A stretch of DNA of 64,000 bases. Origin: Cyclobacterium sp. SYSU L10401. Lineage in GTDB: Bacteria; Bacteroidota; Bacteroidia; Cytophagales; Cyclobacteriaceae. Made by a program: the position numbers and the translations under genes. The stretch is from NCBI RefSeq assembly GCF_010993705.1, contig NZ_WOFO01000009.1, positions 62,001 to 126,000 on the forward strand, read 5' to 3'. The notes under the pieces are model-generated. The model saw only the letters and a program-made list of their open reading frames with translations, did no database searches and was not told the origin of the DNA. This document shows positions 8,513 to 16,574 of the stretch, piece after piece (position 1 is the stretch's first letter; the number at the start of each line of letters is the position of its first letter).

Positions 8513-8766
8513 CGCTAGAACAATTTCATTATCTAATTGACAATACTTCCTCATACGGGATTCAGGACCTGGTGGACGCAACCAAAACAACCAACAAACT
8601 GTCCGGCCAGACCCAGGTCTTTACGACGGCCATAGACCGGGGGACCAGTCCGAAATCCGAATACCAGTGGTTTAACACCGGCGTGCCGCTAAATTCCCGG
8701 GACACGGCAACCCATGCCCTCACCGTCTCCGGACTGGATTCCGGTGATTCGGGAGACTATTATTAA
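8509..8766 (+). pseudogene. chimeric remnant: coupled ORF start joined to an Ig-like domain fragment
   Basis: The frame starts in an ATGA overlap with the RhuM-Doc gene and runs for 85 codons. The first 24 residues or so fit a gene that once followed it in an operon, perhaps a restriction subunit, though I do not recognise it. From about 8580 the DNA becomes clearly richer in G+C. The protein then reads as an immunoglobulin-like fold (SEYQWFNTGVPLNS, LTVSGLDSGDSGDYY) and stops exactly where the conserved Cys of the F strand should follow. That implies a recombination junction at each end. Ig repeats of this kind occur in large surface and Rhs-type proteins of Bacteroidota. It is probably non-functional. 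Confidence 0.6.
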
Positions 8767-9002
8767 GAAATGAAGAGTTCGTTCGAAGGTTTTCCCAAAA
8801 AGTTGCTGGAAAGAATTACTTTTCAAATTTAAAATCCGGAATTGAAATGTCCGATGAGGATATTTCAAGCTTTGGAAGTGCGGTAAAGGAATTGGCCGTA
8901 GATACCTTAGATTCAGGATGTGATAAATTATTGGGTATTGGATACAAAGATATAAAAGACTACAGAGGTGAGACTGAATATTTTGATTCTTTAATTAAAT
9001 AA
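8766..9002 (+). pseudogene. C-terminal fragment of an unknown protein (possible toxin tip)
   Basis: An open frame of about 79 codons has no start of its own near the junction; the first ATG is at 8847. It ends at a natural-looking stop one base before the next ATG. The residues (FVRRFSQKVAGKNYFSNL, SSFGSAVKELAVDTLDSG, DYRGETEYFDSLIK) look like real coding sequence but match no family I know. Its position after surface-protein debris and before a small A/T-rich gene is what the C-terminal toxin tip of a polymorphic toxin with an immunity gene would give. That reading is inference. Confidence 0.4.
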
Positions 9003-9003
9003 T

Positions 9004-9396
9004 ATGAAAAAATTTATAGGTATAGGAATATTGATAGGAATAATCGTTTCGACTATTATTTATTTTAATTTTTCATATTTTTATTATAACCTAATAAAAT
9101 ACATATTTAATATTAGAAACAAGGATAAAATAGAATCAGTAAGCGAAAGCGAATTAATTATAAATTATTTTATTCAGGATTTGGAAAATATAGATTCGAA
9201 AAGTAATCAAAAAATTGATTCTTTGGCTTCGCTTCATTTTTCAAATCAATTTGAAGATTTTAGAATTTTAAATTATCCAGATGAATTCAATAGTCTAGAT
9301 ATGCTAATAATACCTTTTGATAAAAAGTTCAATATAATTTATGTTAAAGATGGTAAAACATATAGCTATATAAATATAAAATTCGACCCAAAATAA
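9004..9396 (+). CDS. small membrane-anchored protein, possible orphan immunity protein
   Basis: This is a 130-residue protein with one hydrophobic N-terminal segment (about residues 4-26) followed by a soluble tail rich in Asp, Ser, Asn and Ile. It begins one base after the preceding fragment's stop, so the two were probably co-translated. The DNA is strikingly A/T-rich, far below its neighbours, a sign of separate origin and usual for immunity genes. I do not recognise the family. An immunity or lipoprotein-like role is inferred only from position and size. Confidence 0.6.
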   Translation: MKKFIGIGILIGIIVSTIIYFNFSYFYYNLIKYIFNIRNKDKIESVSESELIINYFIQDLENIDSKSNQKIDSLASLHFSNQFEDFRILNYPDEFNSLDMLIIPFDKKFNIIYVKDGKTYSYINIKFDPK

Positions 9397-9454
9397 CTCA
9401 ACTATTGGTGATTTATGAAGTTAAGTTGGTTGATCATTATTTAATACCTGTCTA

Positions 9455-9517
9455 CTGACTTCGGGTTACAGGTTTAACGGCACGGAACTCGACGGCGGCG
9501 ACGGTTTTTACCTGGGT
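9455..9517 (+). pseudogene. Rhs-repeat core fragment
   Basis: A short G+C-rich patch in A/T-rich DNA reads TSGYRFNGTELDGGDGFYLG, close to the conserved Rhs core segment (YRFNGKELD followed by a Gly/Tyr-rich strand). It breaks off on both sides, and the integrase stop follows within 20 nt. It is a scar of an Rhs/YD-repeat gene. Confidence 0.55.
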
Positions 9518-9534
9518 TCAATTTTTAGTTTTTT

Positions 9535-10854
9535 CTATGGGGCTCCCCAGGCTTTCTGCATCTCGTTTCTTTTTCTTTCTTCCGTAACTTTTACATACCG
9601 TTGGAAACTTTTGTAATCTGCATGGCCTGTTATCTTCATGACAGTTTCGGCCGGAATCCCTTTTTCCAGGGAGAGAGTGGCAAAGGTTTTACGTCCGGTG
9701 TGGGCGCTGATGACTTTATATTTAGGGTAGATTTTGGATATTTTTTCCGCTCCCCTGAATCGAATTATTTCTAGGGGCTCGTTTATCTCGGCCTTTTCGC
9801 ACAGCTCTTTGATGTATTTATTAAACTTCTGGTTGGATATAACAGGAAGAGGATACGCTCGCTCCTTATATTTTTCAAGGATCAATTTAGAATAAACGTT
9901 TAATGGAACAATTAAGGCCTCCTTTGTTTTTTTTATTGTAAGTCTTATTTCCCTTTCTTTGATGTGTTCTCTCCTCAATTGCTCAAGATCTGAGTATCTA
10001 AATCCTGTTACACAGCTAAAGCAAAAAACATCCCGAACCTGATCCAGCCGCTTATCCTTGCTCAGATCCAGATTAAAAAGTCCATCAAGTTCATTTTGGG
10101 TCAATGCAATTACTTCAAGTTTCTCACGCTTAATGATAAAATCTTTATATCCACTGCTAATTTCAACCCCATTTCTTTTCGCATAATTAAGTAGAGCTTT
10201 GAGCGTGGTTAGTTGTTTTGCAATCGTGATATTATTAAGCCTTCGGACCGTGGAAGTTGTTTTATGAACTTATTCCCAATTAATTAGGAAGTTCTGGAAT
10301 GATTGCACAAACGCATGGTCTAGCTGATCTGGCCGAATCACCAGTTTGGTCGTAGCCTGGTAATTCTGCAAATGCCTTTTCAGCGTTTTATACACTTTTA
10401 AGCTTCCAGTAGCTCTTGTATGTTCGTTCTCTTTTATATATTTGTCAATTAGGTCGTAAATTAGATTTGCGCCATCCTCCTTTTTTACTTTAGAAGTTTT
10501 GGTTTTTTGCAATGCCTCAACCACCATGGTAGCACTGTAGGTTACCCCATCATAGTCAAATCTAGATTCAATTCCTGCTACTTGATTTTTTAGCCCATAA
10601 ATTGTCTCCTGATAATTTATAAGTTCATTTTTGGTTGGTAGATCTCCACCGTACTTCTTTTTGAGAAAATCCTTTAATTTGGTTGTGAGATTATTAATCT
10701 GCTGACTTTCGTTATTCCATAGTTCAGGAAACAATTTAATCCCGGTCGCCACTTTTTTCCGTTGTCCTGCAATTCTCAGAATCAATATAAGAGGATGCTC
10801 CCCTTTCTTGTTTACAGTATCCAATCGTAGTTCAAATCTTAAGGTCGCCTCCAT
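9535..10854 (-). pseudogene. tyrosine recombinase (integrase) interrupted by one in-frame TAA
   Basis: The full frame encodes about 439 residues of a Bacteroidota-type phage/ICE integrase. Its parts are an arm-binding N-terminal domain (RFELRLDTVNKKGEHPLILI), a SAM-like core-binding domain, and a catalytic domain with Arg in TGFRYSDL, the HxxR motif in SAHTGRKTF, the second His in TGHADY and the Tyr nucleophile in FQRYV. The frame is continuous except for a TAA at 10270-10272, codon 195 from the ATG at 10854, between the core-binding and catalytic parts. The frame is open upstream to a possible start at 10962, but 10854 fits family length. Without readthrough, only a DNA-binding stub and a TTG-started catalytic piece (10104) could be made. 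Confidence 0.88.
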
Positions 10855-10902
10855 TTCTTTCGGTCTTTGAATGTATACCAAATATATCAAAAAATAATTT
10901 AG

Positions 10903-10921
10903 TGGGGCTATTTGTGGGGCT
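10903..10921 (+). repeat. right pair of TGGGGCT direct repeats (candidate integrase arm sites)
   Basis: TGGGGCT occurs at 10903-10909 and 10915-10921, with the same 12-bp period and orientation as the left pair. These sites lie about 50 nt upstream of the preferred integrase start, so binding could also autoregulate the gene. Confidence 0.55.
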
Positions 10922-11018
10922 AATATTTGATACATACCACCCCATAAGTTGTCACATTTCATGGATTAATGTATGGATATATAGCTATTATGGCAACTTT
11001 TTAGTATGACTTGTAGGA

Positions 11019-11042
11019 GGGTTCGAATCCCTAAACTCCCAC
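11019..11042 (+). other. attR (24-bp partial tRNA-Val duplicate)
   Basis: This right copy of the core repeat differs from attL at one base (A for C in the acceptor stem, CTAAAC for CTCAAC). It is not part of a second tRNA: no 5' half is present. Confidence 0.88.
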
Positions 11043-11048
11043 TACTTT

Positions 11049-11070
11049 GGCCCTTAATCAGGGCCTTTTT
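11049..11070 (+). terminator. probable original tRNA-Val terminator
   Basis: GGCCCT-TAATC-AGGGCC is followed by TTTTT, seven nucleotides beyond attR. Before insertion this hairpin would have sat just downstream of tRNA-Val. Confidence 0.65.
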
Positions 11071-11075
11071 GGTTT

Positions 11076-11236
11076 ATGCCTTGCCATTTTTACATACTTT
11101 ACTCCGAAATTAAAGACCGGTTTTACATTGGAGCTACCTGCGATGACCTAATCGATAGCTTCGCAAGCATAACGCTAACCCTAAGAAAGGATTTACTGCA
11201 CATCAGAAGGCCTGGAAAATCGGCTATACCGAAAAC
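11076..11236 (+). pseudogene. GIY-YIG nuclease family remnant, frameshifted and truncated
   Basis: From the ATG at 11076 the frame reads HFYILYSEIKDRFYIGATCDD, the GIY-YIG N-terminal motif. Near 11168 the homology moves to another frame (HNANPKKGFTAHQKAWKIGY), as after a 1-nt deletion or 2-nt insertion. It then ends at a terminator hairpin without the family's last 30 or so residues. Small GIY-YIG genes are common next to tRNA genes in Bacteroidota, so this was probably the original neighbour of tRNA-Val. It is non-functional. Confidence 0.75.
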
Positions 11237-11240
11237 ACAA

Positions 11241-11274
11241 AAAAACGCCTCCTGAAATCAGGAGGCGTTTTTTT
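11241..11274 (-). terminator. terminator of the HtrA protease gene (bidirectional)
   Basis: ACGCCTCCTGA pairs with TCAGGAGGCGT, with A7 on one side and T7 on the other. It lies 20 nt beyond the stop of the leftward htrA-type gene. Confidence 0.88.
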
Positions 11275-11294
11275 GTCCATAACTTGAAAACTTC

Positions 11295-12776
11295 TTACAG
11301 ATCCAAATCATAATAGGATCGTTGACCATTGGGGTATACACCCAAAATGGTCACCTCTTCACCTTTGTAGGCATTTAAAGCTTCAATCACATCTTCTCCG
11401 TTCGAGATTTTGGTTCTCCCAATTTTTGTGATGATAAACCCTTCTTTAACACCAGCCTCTCTCCAGGATTCATTTTCTATTACTGAGATGGATGCACCAC
11501 CTTCCAGTTCGAGTCTATCTTTAATGGTTGCATTCAAGTCTTCAAAAATGACACCATCAAACTCAGTGGTTTTGGGGATTTCTTTGATGACAACTTTGGT
11601 GTCACCTGAAATATTTTTCAATGTTGCTGTCGTAGTCATTTCCTTACCATCCCTTAAAAATTTTACTTCGACCTTATCTCCGGGTCGCTTTCTGGCGACC
11701 CTTTCCTGGAGGGAAGACGTGGTGAAGGCATCAAATCCATCAACACCGATGATGATATCTCCTTTCCGCAATCCAGCTTCTTCTCCACCACTCCCTTCAT
11801 TTACTTCCCTTACATATACTCCCCGGTTGACATTTAACTTTTCTCCAATAACTTCCTCAATATCTGCGTTGACATCCATGATGACAACACCAAGTAACCC
11901 TCTTTGGACGGCACCAAATTCCAACAAGTCATCCATTACTTTTTTTACCATAGAGCTGGGGACAGCAAATGAATAGCCACTAAACCCGCCAGTTCTTGAC
12001 GCAATGGCTGTATTGATGCCAATAATTTCACCATTGAGGTTAACTAAAGGTCCTCCTGAATTACCGGGGTTTACAGCTGCATCAGTTTGAATGAAGGATT
12101 CCACTTGCAGGTTACTCTCATCTCTGAGAATACCTATATTCCTTGACTTGGCACTGATAATACCTGCTGTAACCGTAGAGTTCAATTCGTAGGGATTACC
12201 GACAGCAAGCACCCATTCTCCTATTTTCGCCTGATCTGAATCTCCAAACGGGATATATTTTAAATTATGGGCTTCTATTTTGAGCAAAGCCAAATCTGTA
12301 GTGGGATCAGTACCAATAACCCTGGCAGCAAACCTCCTGTTATCTTCAAGAGTAACATCTACCTTAGAAGCGTTTTCAATGACATGATTGTTGGTGACAA
12401 TGTAACCATCTTCAGAGATAATCGCACCTGACCCAGAACTCCTGCCTTCTCTGGGAGGTGCCTCGCCTCTGGGAGATCTAAAGCCAAAAAACTCTTCAAG
12501 TGGATCTACTCCACCCTGGCGATTGCCCATGGTAACTGTACTTCTAACATTAACTACTGCAGGTGTCACCTGCTCAGCAGAAGCTACAAAATTAATTCCT
12601 TCCGGAACCACAAAACGATCGTCATTCAACCAATTGACAAAACTGGTATTCTGTTTTTCGTTGAAATTTGTAGATGAATCCTGGCTATTTTGCATTAAAC
12701 TTACACCTAAGACGGCTACCATACCGCCAATCAATGATGCCAGAATCATCCCGAGGAAAAACTGTTTTCTATTCAT
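11295..12776 (-). CDS. Do/DegP (HtrA) family periplasmic serine protease
   Basis: This 493-residue HtrA protease has an N-terminal membrane anchor or signal (residues 6-28). The trypsin-like domain has the catalytic triad His131 (TNNHV), Asp161 (TDLALLKI) and Ser240 (GNSGGPL). Two PDZ domains follow (about residues 290-385 and 400-490). It should degrade or chaperone misfolded envelope proteins. The start at 12776 puts the signal at the extreme N terminus. It is monocistronic: a strong terminator follows and the next gene upstream is divergent. Regulation by an envelope-stress system is likely from the family but not visible in the sequence. Confidence 0.95.
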   Translation of the reverse strand: MNRKQFFLGMILASLIGGMVAVLGVSLMQNSQDSSTNFNEKQNTSFVNWLNDDRFVVPEGINFVASAEQVTPAVVNVRSTVTMGNRQGGVDPLEEFFGFRSPRGEAPPREGRSSGSGAIISEDGYIVTNNHVIENASKVDVTLEDNRRFAARVIGTDPTTDLALLKIEAHNLKYIPFGDSDQAKIGEWVLAVGNPYELNSTVTAGIISAKSRNIGILRDESNLQVESFIQTDAAVNPGNSGGPLVNLNGEIIGINTAIASRTGGFSGYSFAVPSSMVKKVMDDLLEFGAVQRGLLGVVIMDVNADIEEVIGEKLNVNRGVYVREVNEGSGGEEAGLRKGDIIIGVDGFDAFTTSSLQERVARKRPGDKVEVKFLRDGKEMTTTATLKNISGDTKVVIKEIPKTTEFDGVIFEDLNATIKDRLELEGGASISVIENESWREAGVKEGFIITKIGRTKISNGEDVIEALNAYKGEEVTILGVYPNGQRSYYDLDL

Positions 12777-13088
12777 CGTATACCTTTCTTTATTAACTTC
12801 ATAAATTACACGTCAAGAATCATTTAAAGTTGCTCCCAAAATGGTGCCACCTACCAACAAATCATTTATTTTAACAGCATTTAACAATAAAATCCCATCA
12901 GTTTAACATCTGGAAAGTGAAATCCCCTTCGCTAATGACTTTTAAACCAATGTGTGCATTTAAAGTTTGCATATCGGTTTAGTATGCCAACAAAAAACAA
13001 GTAGAAATAAATCACACAAAACTTTAATTATCTTTAAAAAATAATTAAAATTACTACGCTATCCTTCGGTTATCCTTTCATTTATCCA
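12777..13088. other. intergenic region between divergent htrA-type and mscS-type genes
   Basis: This is 312 nt of A/T-rich DNA with no gene. It should carry both promoters, but I found no pair of boxes that matches the Bacteroidota consensus well. Confidence 0.5.
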
Positions 13089-15596
13089 ATGAATTCCTCC
13101 CCTATCCATCCGTTTACACACTTTCTGCCAACTTTTAATGGCCGCTACTTTCTGAAAATAACTGTCATTTGGCTGGTTTATATTTCTTCTCCGCTATTCG
13201 GGTACGCACAGGGATTAAACCTGAATATTGATCAGAAACCAACAACAAATACTGACACTGTCAAAATGGCTGACAGCCTGAAAGTGAAGCCGCTAGGTAT
13301 CGAACAGCAGATCCAGCAAACCCAATCCTTCCTGAATACCCTCCAGGAAATTCAAACGAATATGATGCGTAGCAGGGATACTTCATTCCTGCGTGAAGAA
13401 ATCCCCGTCATGGAATTGGTACTGACCAGGATAAGGGAACAAGCTCTTATCGAAGAAAGCACCGTAAATCTGAGGTTTCTAAATGAATTGGAAAACCTGG
13501 TAATAGGATACCAACTCCAGGTCAATGGCTGGCAAAAAGAAATCAATGAAAATGTAGATCAATTAATCGTTTCGGGAGAAAAATTAATTAACATCGGCAA
13601 AACCTCCCTTTCTGCAGAAGAAATATTGGATAAAGGAGCTCTTCAGGGATATTTTCAACAAAAGGAAATACTAAAAAATAAATTTGCCTACGTTGACAGT
13701 ATTTATAGCATCAAGAGAAACAAAGGTTTGGAAATCCAGACCAGATTGACTGGAATAAAAATTGAGCTTGACGAAATCCTGGAATCTTTAAGGAGCCGGC
13801 AGCGGGATTTTAGAAGAAATCTTTTAAAGAGAGACAGCCCATATTTATGGGAAGTTCATTCTTCGGGGATAAAAAAACCTCTGACACTGGTCATACAAGA
13901 GACTTTGACGCTCAACAGACTGATTTTGAAGCACTACCTGCAATCAAAATATGGCTGGTTGTTTTTTATTTTGGTCGTTTCCATTTTGGCCTATTTTGGC
14001 ATTCGAAACATGATCCGGAGAATTAGCCATACCAAAGACTTTTCTCACCTGATATTGGAAAGGAGTAAATACCTTAGGTATTCACCATTTCTGGGTACGG
14101 CCCTGATCGTATTCACAATCATTCCGTACCTTTTATCCTTCCCACCATACCTTCTTATTCTGGCTTGCCTTTTGGGAAGCGTTTTATCCACTACCTTTTT
14201 GATCCGCATCGTGCTGGATCAACAAGCAATGCTACTTTGGATTCTCATGGTAATGGCGTTTTTAGTTTTTGGCGCTAGTAACCTCATTACCCAAATGGCC
14301 CATCAGGAAAAGTGGTACCTGTTGGGGTTTTCAGGGATAGGAATTGCTATAGGGCTTCAAGTCTTGTCTCTAATTAAAAAGAATCCGGCTACCTTCCCGG
14401 CCAATTTGTCCTACCTGATCTATTTTTTCCTTTTGATGCAAATCGTATCCATCGGATTTCATACAATTGGTAGATTCAGCCTGGGTAAAATCTTAGGAGT
14501 AGCCTCGACCTTAAGCACCATGCAAGGCATTTCTCTTTATGTATTTGTACTTGTACTGATGGAGGCCATCTATCTGCAATCAGAACTAAGTAAAGAAAAT
14601 CAGAAGGACTATGCCAATTACCTTAATTACCAGGCAATTTATAGCCGCATGAAAAAGATTTTCTCTTTTCTCGCATTATTCATGTGGTTCTATTTATTGC
14701 TTGTCAATTTTTCACTGAATCAAACTTTAGGCGATCAGTTGTGGTCTTTTCTACAAGCCGATCGGACTTTTGGCAATACTACTTTTACTTATGGAAGTAT
14801 TTTAATTTTCTTTTTACTCATATGGATCTCCTCAGTACTGGCAAAAAACATCGCTTATTTTGCCTCTATTCGGGATAGTCAAAATACAGGCCCCAGAGAG
14901 AAGCGACTGGGCTCATCCATCCTGTTGATTCGGCTGGCGATCCTAACCCTGGGCTTTTTCCTTGCAGTTACAGCATCTGGCCTATCGCTTGACAAATTAG
15001 CCATCGTCCTTGGCGCACTCAGTGTCGGCATAGGATTTGGTTTGCAGACCATCGTCAATAACCTGGTTTCGGGTGTCATTCTGGCATTCGAACGCCCTAT
15101 ACAGGTAGGCGATGCAATAGAAGTAGGAGGCCGATCGGGTGTGGTCAAGGAGGTGGGTATCCGCTCCAGCACACTTCAGGCCTATGATGGATCCGAACTG
15201 GTCATTCCCAATGGGGATTTGCTTTCACAACATCTGGTCAATTGGACCTTGTCCGATAAAAAGAGAAGGGTAGAGTTAATGGTAGGAGTAGCATATGGTT
15301 CTGATATTGAAAAAGTACATGAAATCATCGAAAAAATTGTGACTCAGGAGGAAATCCTTTCTTTCCCCTCTCCCAATATCCTGGTGCACAATTTTGGAGA
15401 CAGTGCAGTGGAAATTCGAATCTTGTTTTGGGTTGCTAATTTTGATGACTGGATTCAAGTCAAAAATAAAGTCTTAAGAGAAATTTATTCTGCTTTCACT
15501 GCGGAAAATATAGTAATTCCTTTTCCTCAAAGAGATTTACATATAAAAAGCGGGCAGTTAAACCCAAACTCCAAAAAAAACGGTGAAGAACAATAA
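13089..15596 (+). CDS. large MscS-family mechanosensitive channel (MscK/KefA-like)
   Basis: This 835-residue inner-membrane channel has a signal peptide or first TM ending near residue 41 (FGYAQG) and a periplasmic coiled-coil region (about 60-285). A series of TM helices runs from about 295 to 600. The MscS core holds the pore helix GALSVGIGFGLQTIVNNLVSG (about 640-662), the beta domain with GGRSGVVKEVGIRS, and the C-terminal alpha/beta domain. It would release solutes on hypo-osmotic shock. The multi-helix N terminus and length match the MscK class. It is one of two MscS-family genes in the window (see 41371). A terminator follows. Confidence 0.92.
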   Translation: MNSSPIHPFTHFLPTFNGRYFLKITVIWLVYISSPLFGYAQGLNLNIDQKPTTNTDTVKMADSLKVKPLGIEQQIQQTQSFLNTLQEIQTNMMRSRDTSFLREEIPVMELVLTRIREQALIEESTVNLRFLNELENLVIGYQLQVNGWQKEINENVDQLIVSGEKLINIGKTSLSAEEILDKGALQGYFQQKEILKNKFAYVDSIYSIKRNKGLEIQTRLTGIKIELDEILESLRSRQRDFRRNLLKRDSPYLWEVHSSGIKKPLTLVIQETLTLNRLILKHYLQSKYGWLFFILVVSILAYFGIRNMIRRISHTKDFSHLILERSKYLRYSPFLGTALIVFTIIPYLLSFPPYLLILACLLGSVLSTTFLIRIVLDQQAMLLWILMVMAFLVFGASNLITQMAHQEKWYLLGFSGIGIAIGLQVLSLIKKNPATFPANLSYLIYFFLLMQIVSIGFHTIGRFSLGKILGVASTLSTMQGISLYVFVLVLMEAIYLQSELSKENQKDYANYLNYQAIYSRMKKIFSFLALFMWFYLLLVNFSLNQTLGDQLWSFLQADRTFGNTTFTYGSILIFFLLIWISSVLAKNIAYFASIRDSQNTGPREKRLGSSILLIRLAILTLGFFLAVTASGLSLDKLAIVLGALSVGIGFGLQTIVNNLVSGVILAFERPIQVGDAIEVGGRSGVVKEVGIRSSTLQAYDGSELVIPNGDLLSQHLVNWTLSDKKRRVELMVGVAYGSDIEKVHEIIEKIVTQEEILSFPSPNILVHNFGDSAVEIRILFWVANFDDWIQVKNKVLREIYSAFTAENIVIPFPQRDLHIKSGQLNPNSKKNGEEQ

Positions 15597-15637
15597 GTTC
15601 GTTTATTTGAGCGCAAGGGCTTCCAGCAGCAACAAAT

Positions 15638-15673
15638 CAAAAAAAAGGAAACAAAACTTGTTTCCTTTTTTTT
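15638..15673 (+). terminator. terminator after the mscS-type gene (bidirectional)
   Basis: AAGGAAACAA-AACT-TTGTTTCCTT with A and T runs on the two sides lies between convergent genes and can serve both. Confidence 0.8.
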
Positions 15674-15692
15674 GAAGAGCCGAACTGAATCT

Positions 15693-16550
15693 TCACTTCC
15701 AATCTTCAACCCTTTGCCTGGAAACACCCAGACCATCAATACCCAGCTCTACTACATCTCCTGCTTTCAGGTAGGTGGGAGGCTTCAGCCCCATGCCCAC
15801 ACCTGCAGGAGTACCTGTACTGATAATATCTCCCGGCAACAGGCTCATGTATTGGCTGATATAACTCACCAATTGGGGGACGTTGAATACCAGATCGGAG
15901 GTATTGCTGTCCTGCATGATTTTCCCATTTACCTTTAGCCAAAGCCTTAGATCATGCGGATCCGTTATCTCATCCCGGCTTACCAGATATGGACCCACAG
16001 GAGCAAAACTATCACAGCTTTTACCCTTAACCCATTGTCCTCCGTGGTTCAGTTGAAAATCCCGTTCGCTGACATCATTGTGTAAAACATACCCGAATAC
16101 ATGATCCATGGCCTCAGATTCAGAAACATAGCTGGCCTTCTTCCCAATGACTATGGCCAATTCCACTTCCCAGTCAGTGGCTTTGGAGTTTTTTGGAATG
16201 ATGATGGGGTCAAATGGGCCTGACAAAGAGGAAGTAGCTTTCATAAACAACACGGGTTGCTTTGGGACATCCATCCCACTTTCCCTGGCATGAAGTGAGT
16301 AGTTCAGCCCTACACACATGATCTTTGAGGGGTAGGGAACTGGTGATCCCAATCTTTCTCCTTCAGCAATTTCCGGACATTCATCTGCATGGCTATCCAA
16401 CCATTTTTTCAATGCTTGCAGGCTGTCACCTTTTCCTAAAAACTCAGCTGTCCAATCACTGCCGAAAGCCGAACAATCCAGCTTTTTTCCCTTCTCAGTA
16501 ACTACACCCGATTTTTCCTGTCCTACTTTTCCAAATCTTATCAATTTCAT
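15693..16550 (-). CDS. fumarylacetoacetate hydrolase (FAH) family protein
   Basis: This is a 285-residue soluble hydrolase. The N-terminal RLAM-like region is followed by the FAH fold with the metal-binding signature (DWEVELAIVIG, about residues 117-127, and a later Asp) and the C-terminal segment DIISTGTPAGVGMG. The family splits C-C bonds in beta-diketo acids. Together with the short-chain dehydrogenase 24 nt upstream it resembles the last two steps of the non-phosphorylating L-fucose route: 2-keto-3-deoxy-L-fuconate oxidation, then hydrolysis of the diketo acid. That assignment is inferred from the pairing. Other FAH substrates remain possible. Confidence 0.85.
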   Translation of the reverse strand: MKLIRFGKVGQEKSGVVTEKGKKLDCSAFGSDWTAEFLGKGDSLQALKKWLDSHADECPEIAEGERLGSPVPYPSKIMCVGLNYSLHARESGMDVPKQPVLFMKATSSLSGPFDPIIIPKNSKATDWEVELAIVIGKKASYVSESEAMDHVFGYVLHNDVSERDFQLNHGGQWVKGKSCDSFAPVGPYLVSRDEITDPHDLRLWLKVNGKIMQDSNTSDLVFNVPQLVSYISQYMSLLPGDIISTGTPAGVGMGLKPPTYLKAGDVVELGIDGLGVSRQRVEDWK

Positions 16551-16574
16551 TGGTTTTCCTGTTTTTTTTATTGG

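Larger units (their letters stand above)
6413..11042. mobile_element. integrated element in the tRNA-Val 3' end (about 4.6 kb)
   Basis: A 24-bp sequence from the T loop and acceptor end of tRNA-Val (6413-6436) recurs at 11019-11042 with one mismatch, the footprint of tyrosine-recombinase insertion at a tRNA. Between the copies lie an integrase gene reading inward from the right end, a RhuM-Doc gene, Rhs/Ig gene fragments, an A/T-rich ORF and a non-coding repeat-rich leader. No conjugation, replication or phage structural genes are seen, so it is at most a small mobilizable or satellite-like element and more likely a decayed remnant. The integrase carries an in-frame stop, so self-excision is doubtful. 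Confidence 0.88.

Noticed and set aside
9536-9544. third copy of TATGGGGCT at the integrase stop
   Set aside because: Single copy without the 12-bp partner, and it lies in the coding end of the integrase. Probably chance.
11019-11042. second tRNA gene at attR
   Set aside because: Only the 3' 24 bases are present, with no 5' half or anticodon arm, so it is an attachment-site duplicate.
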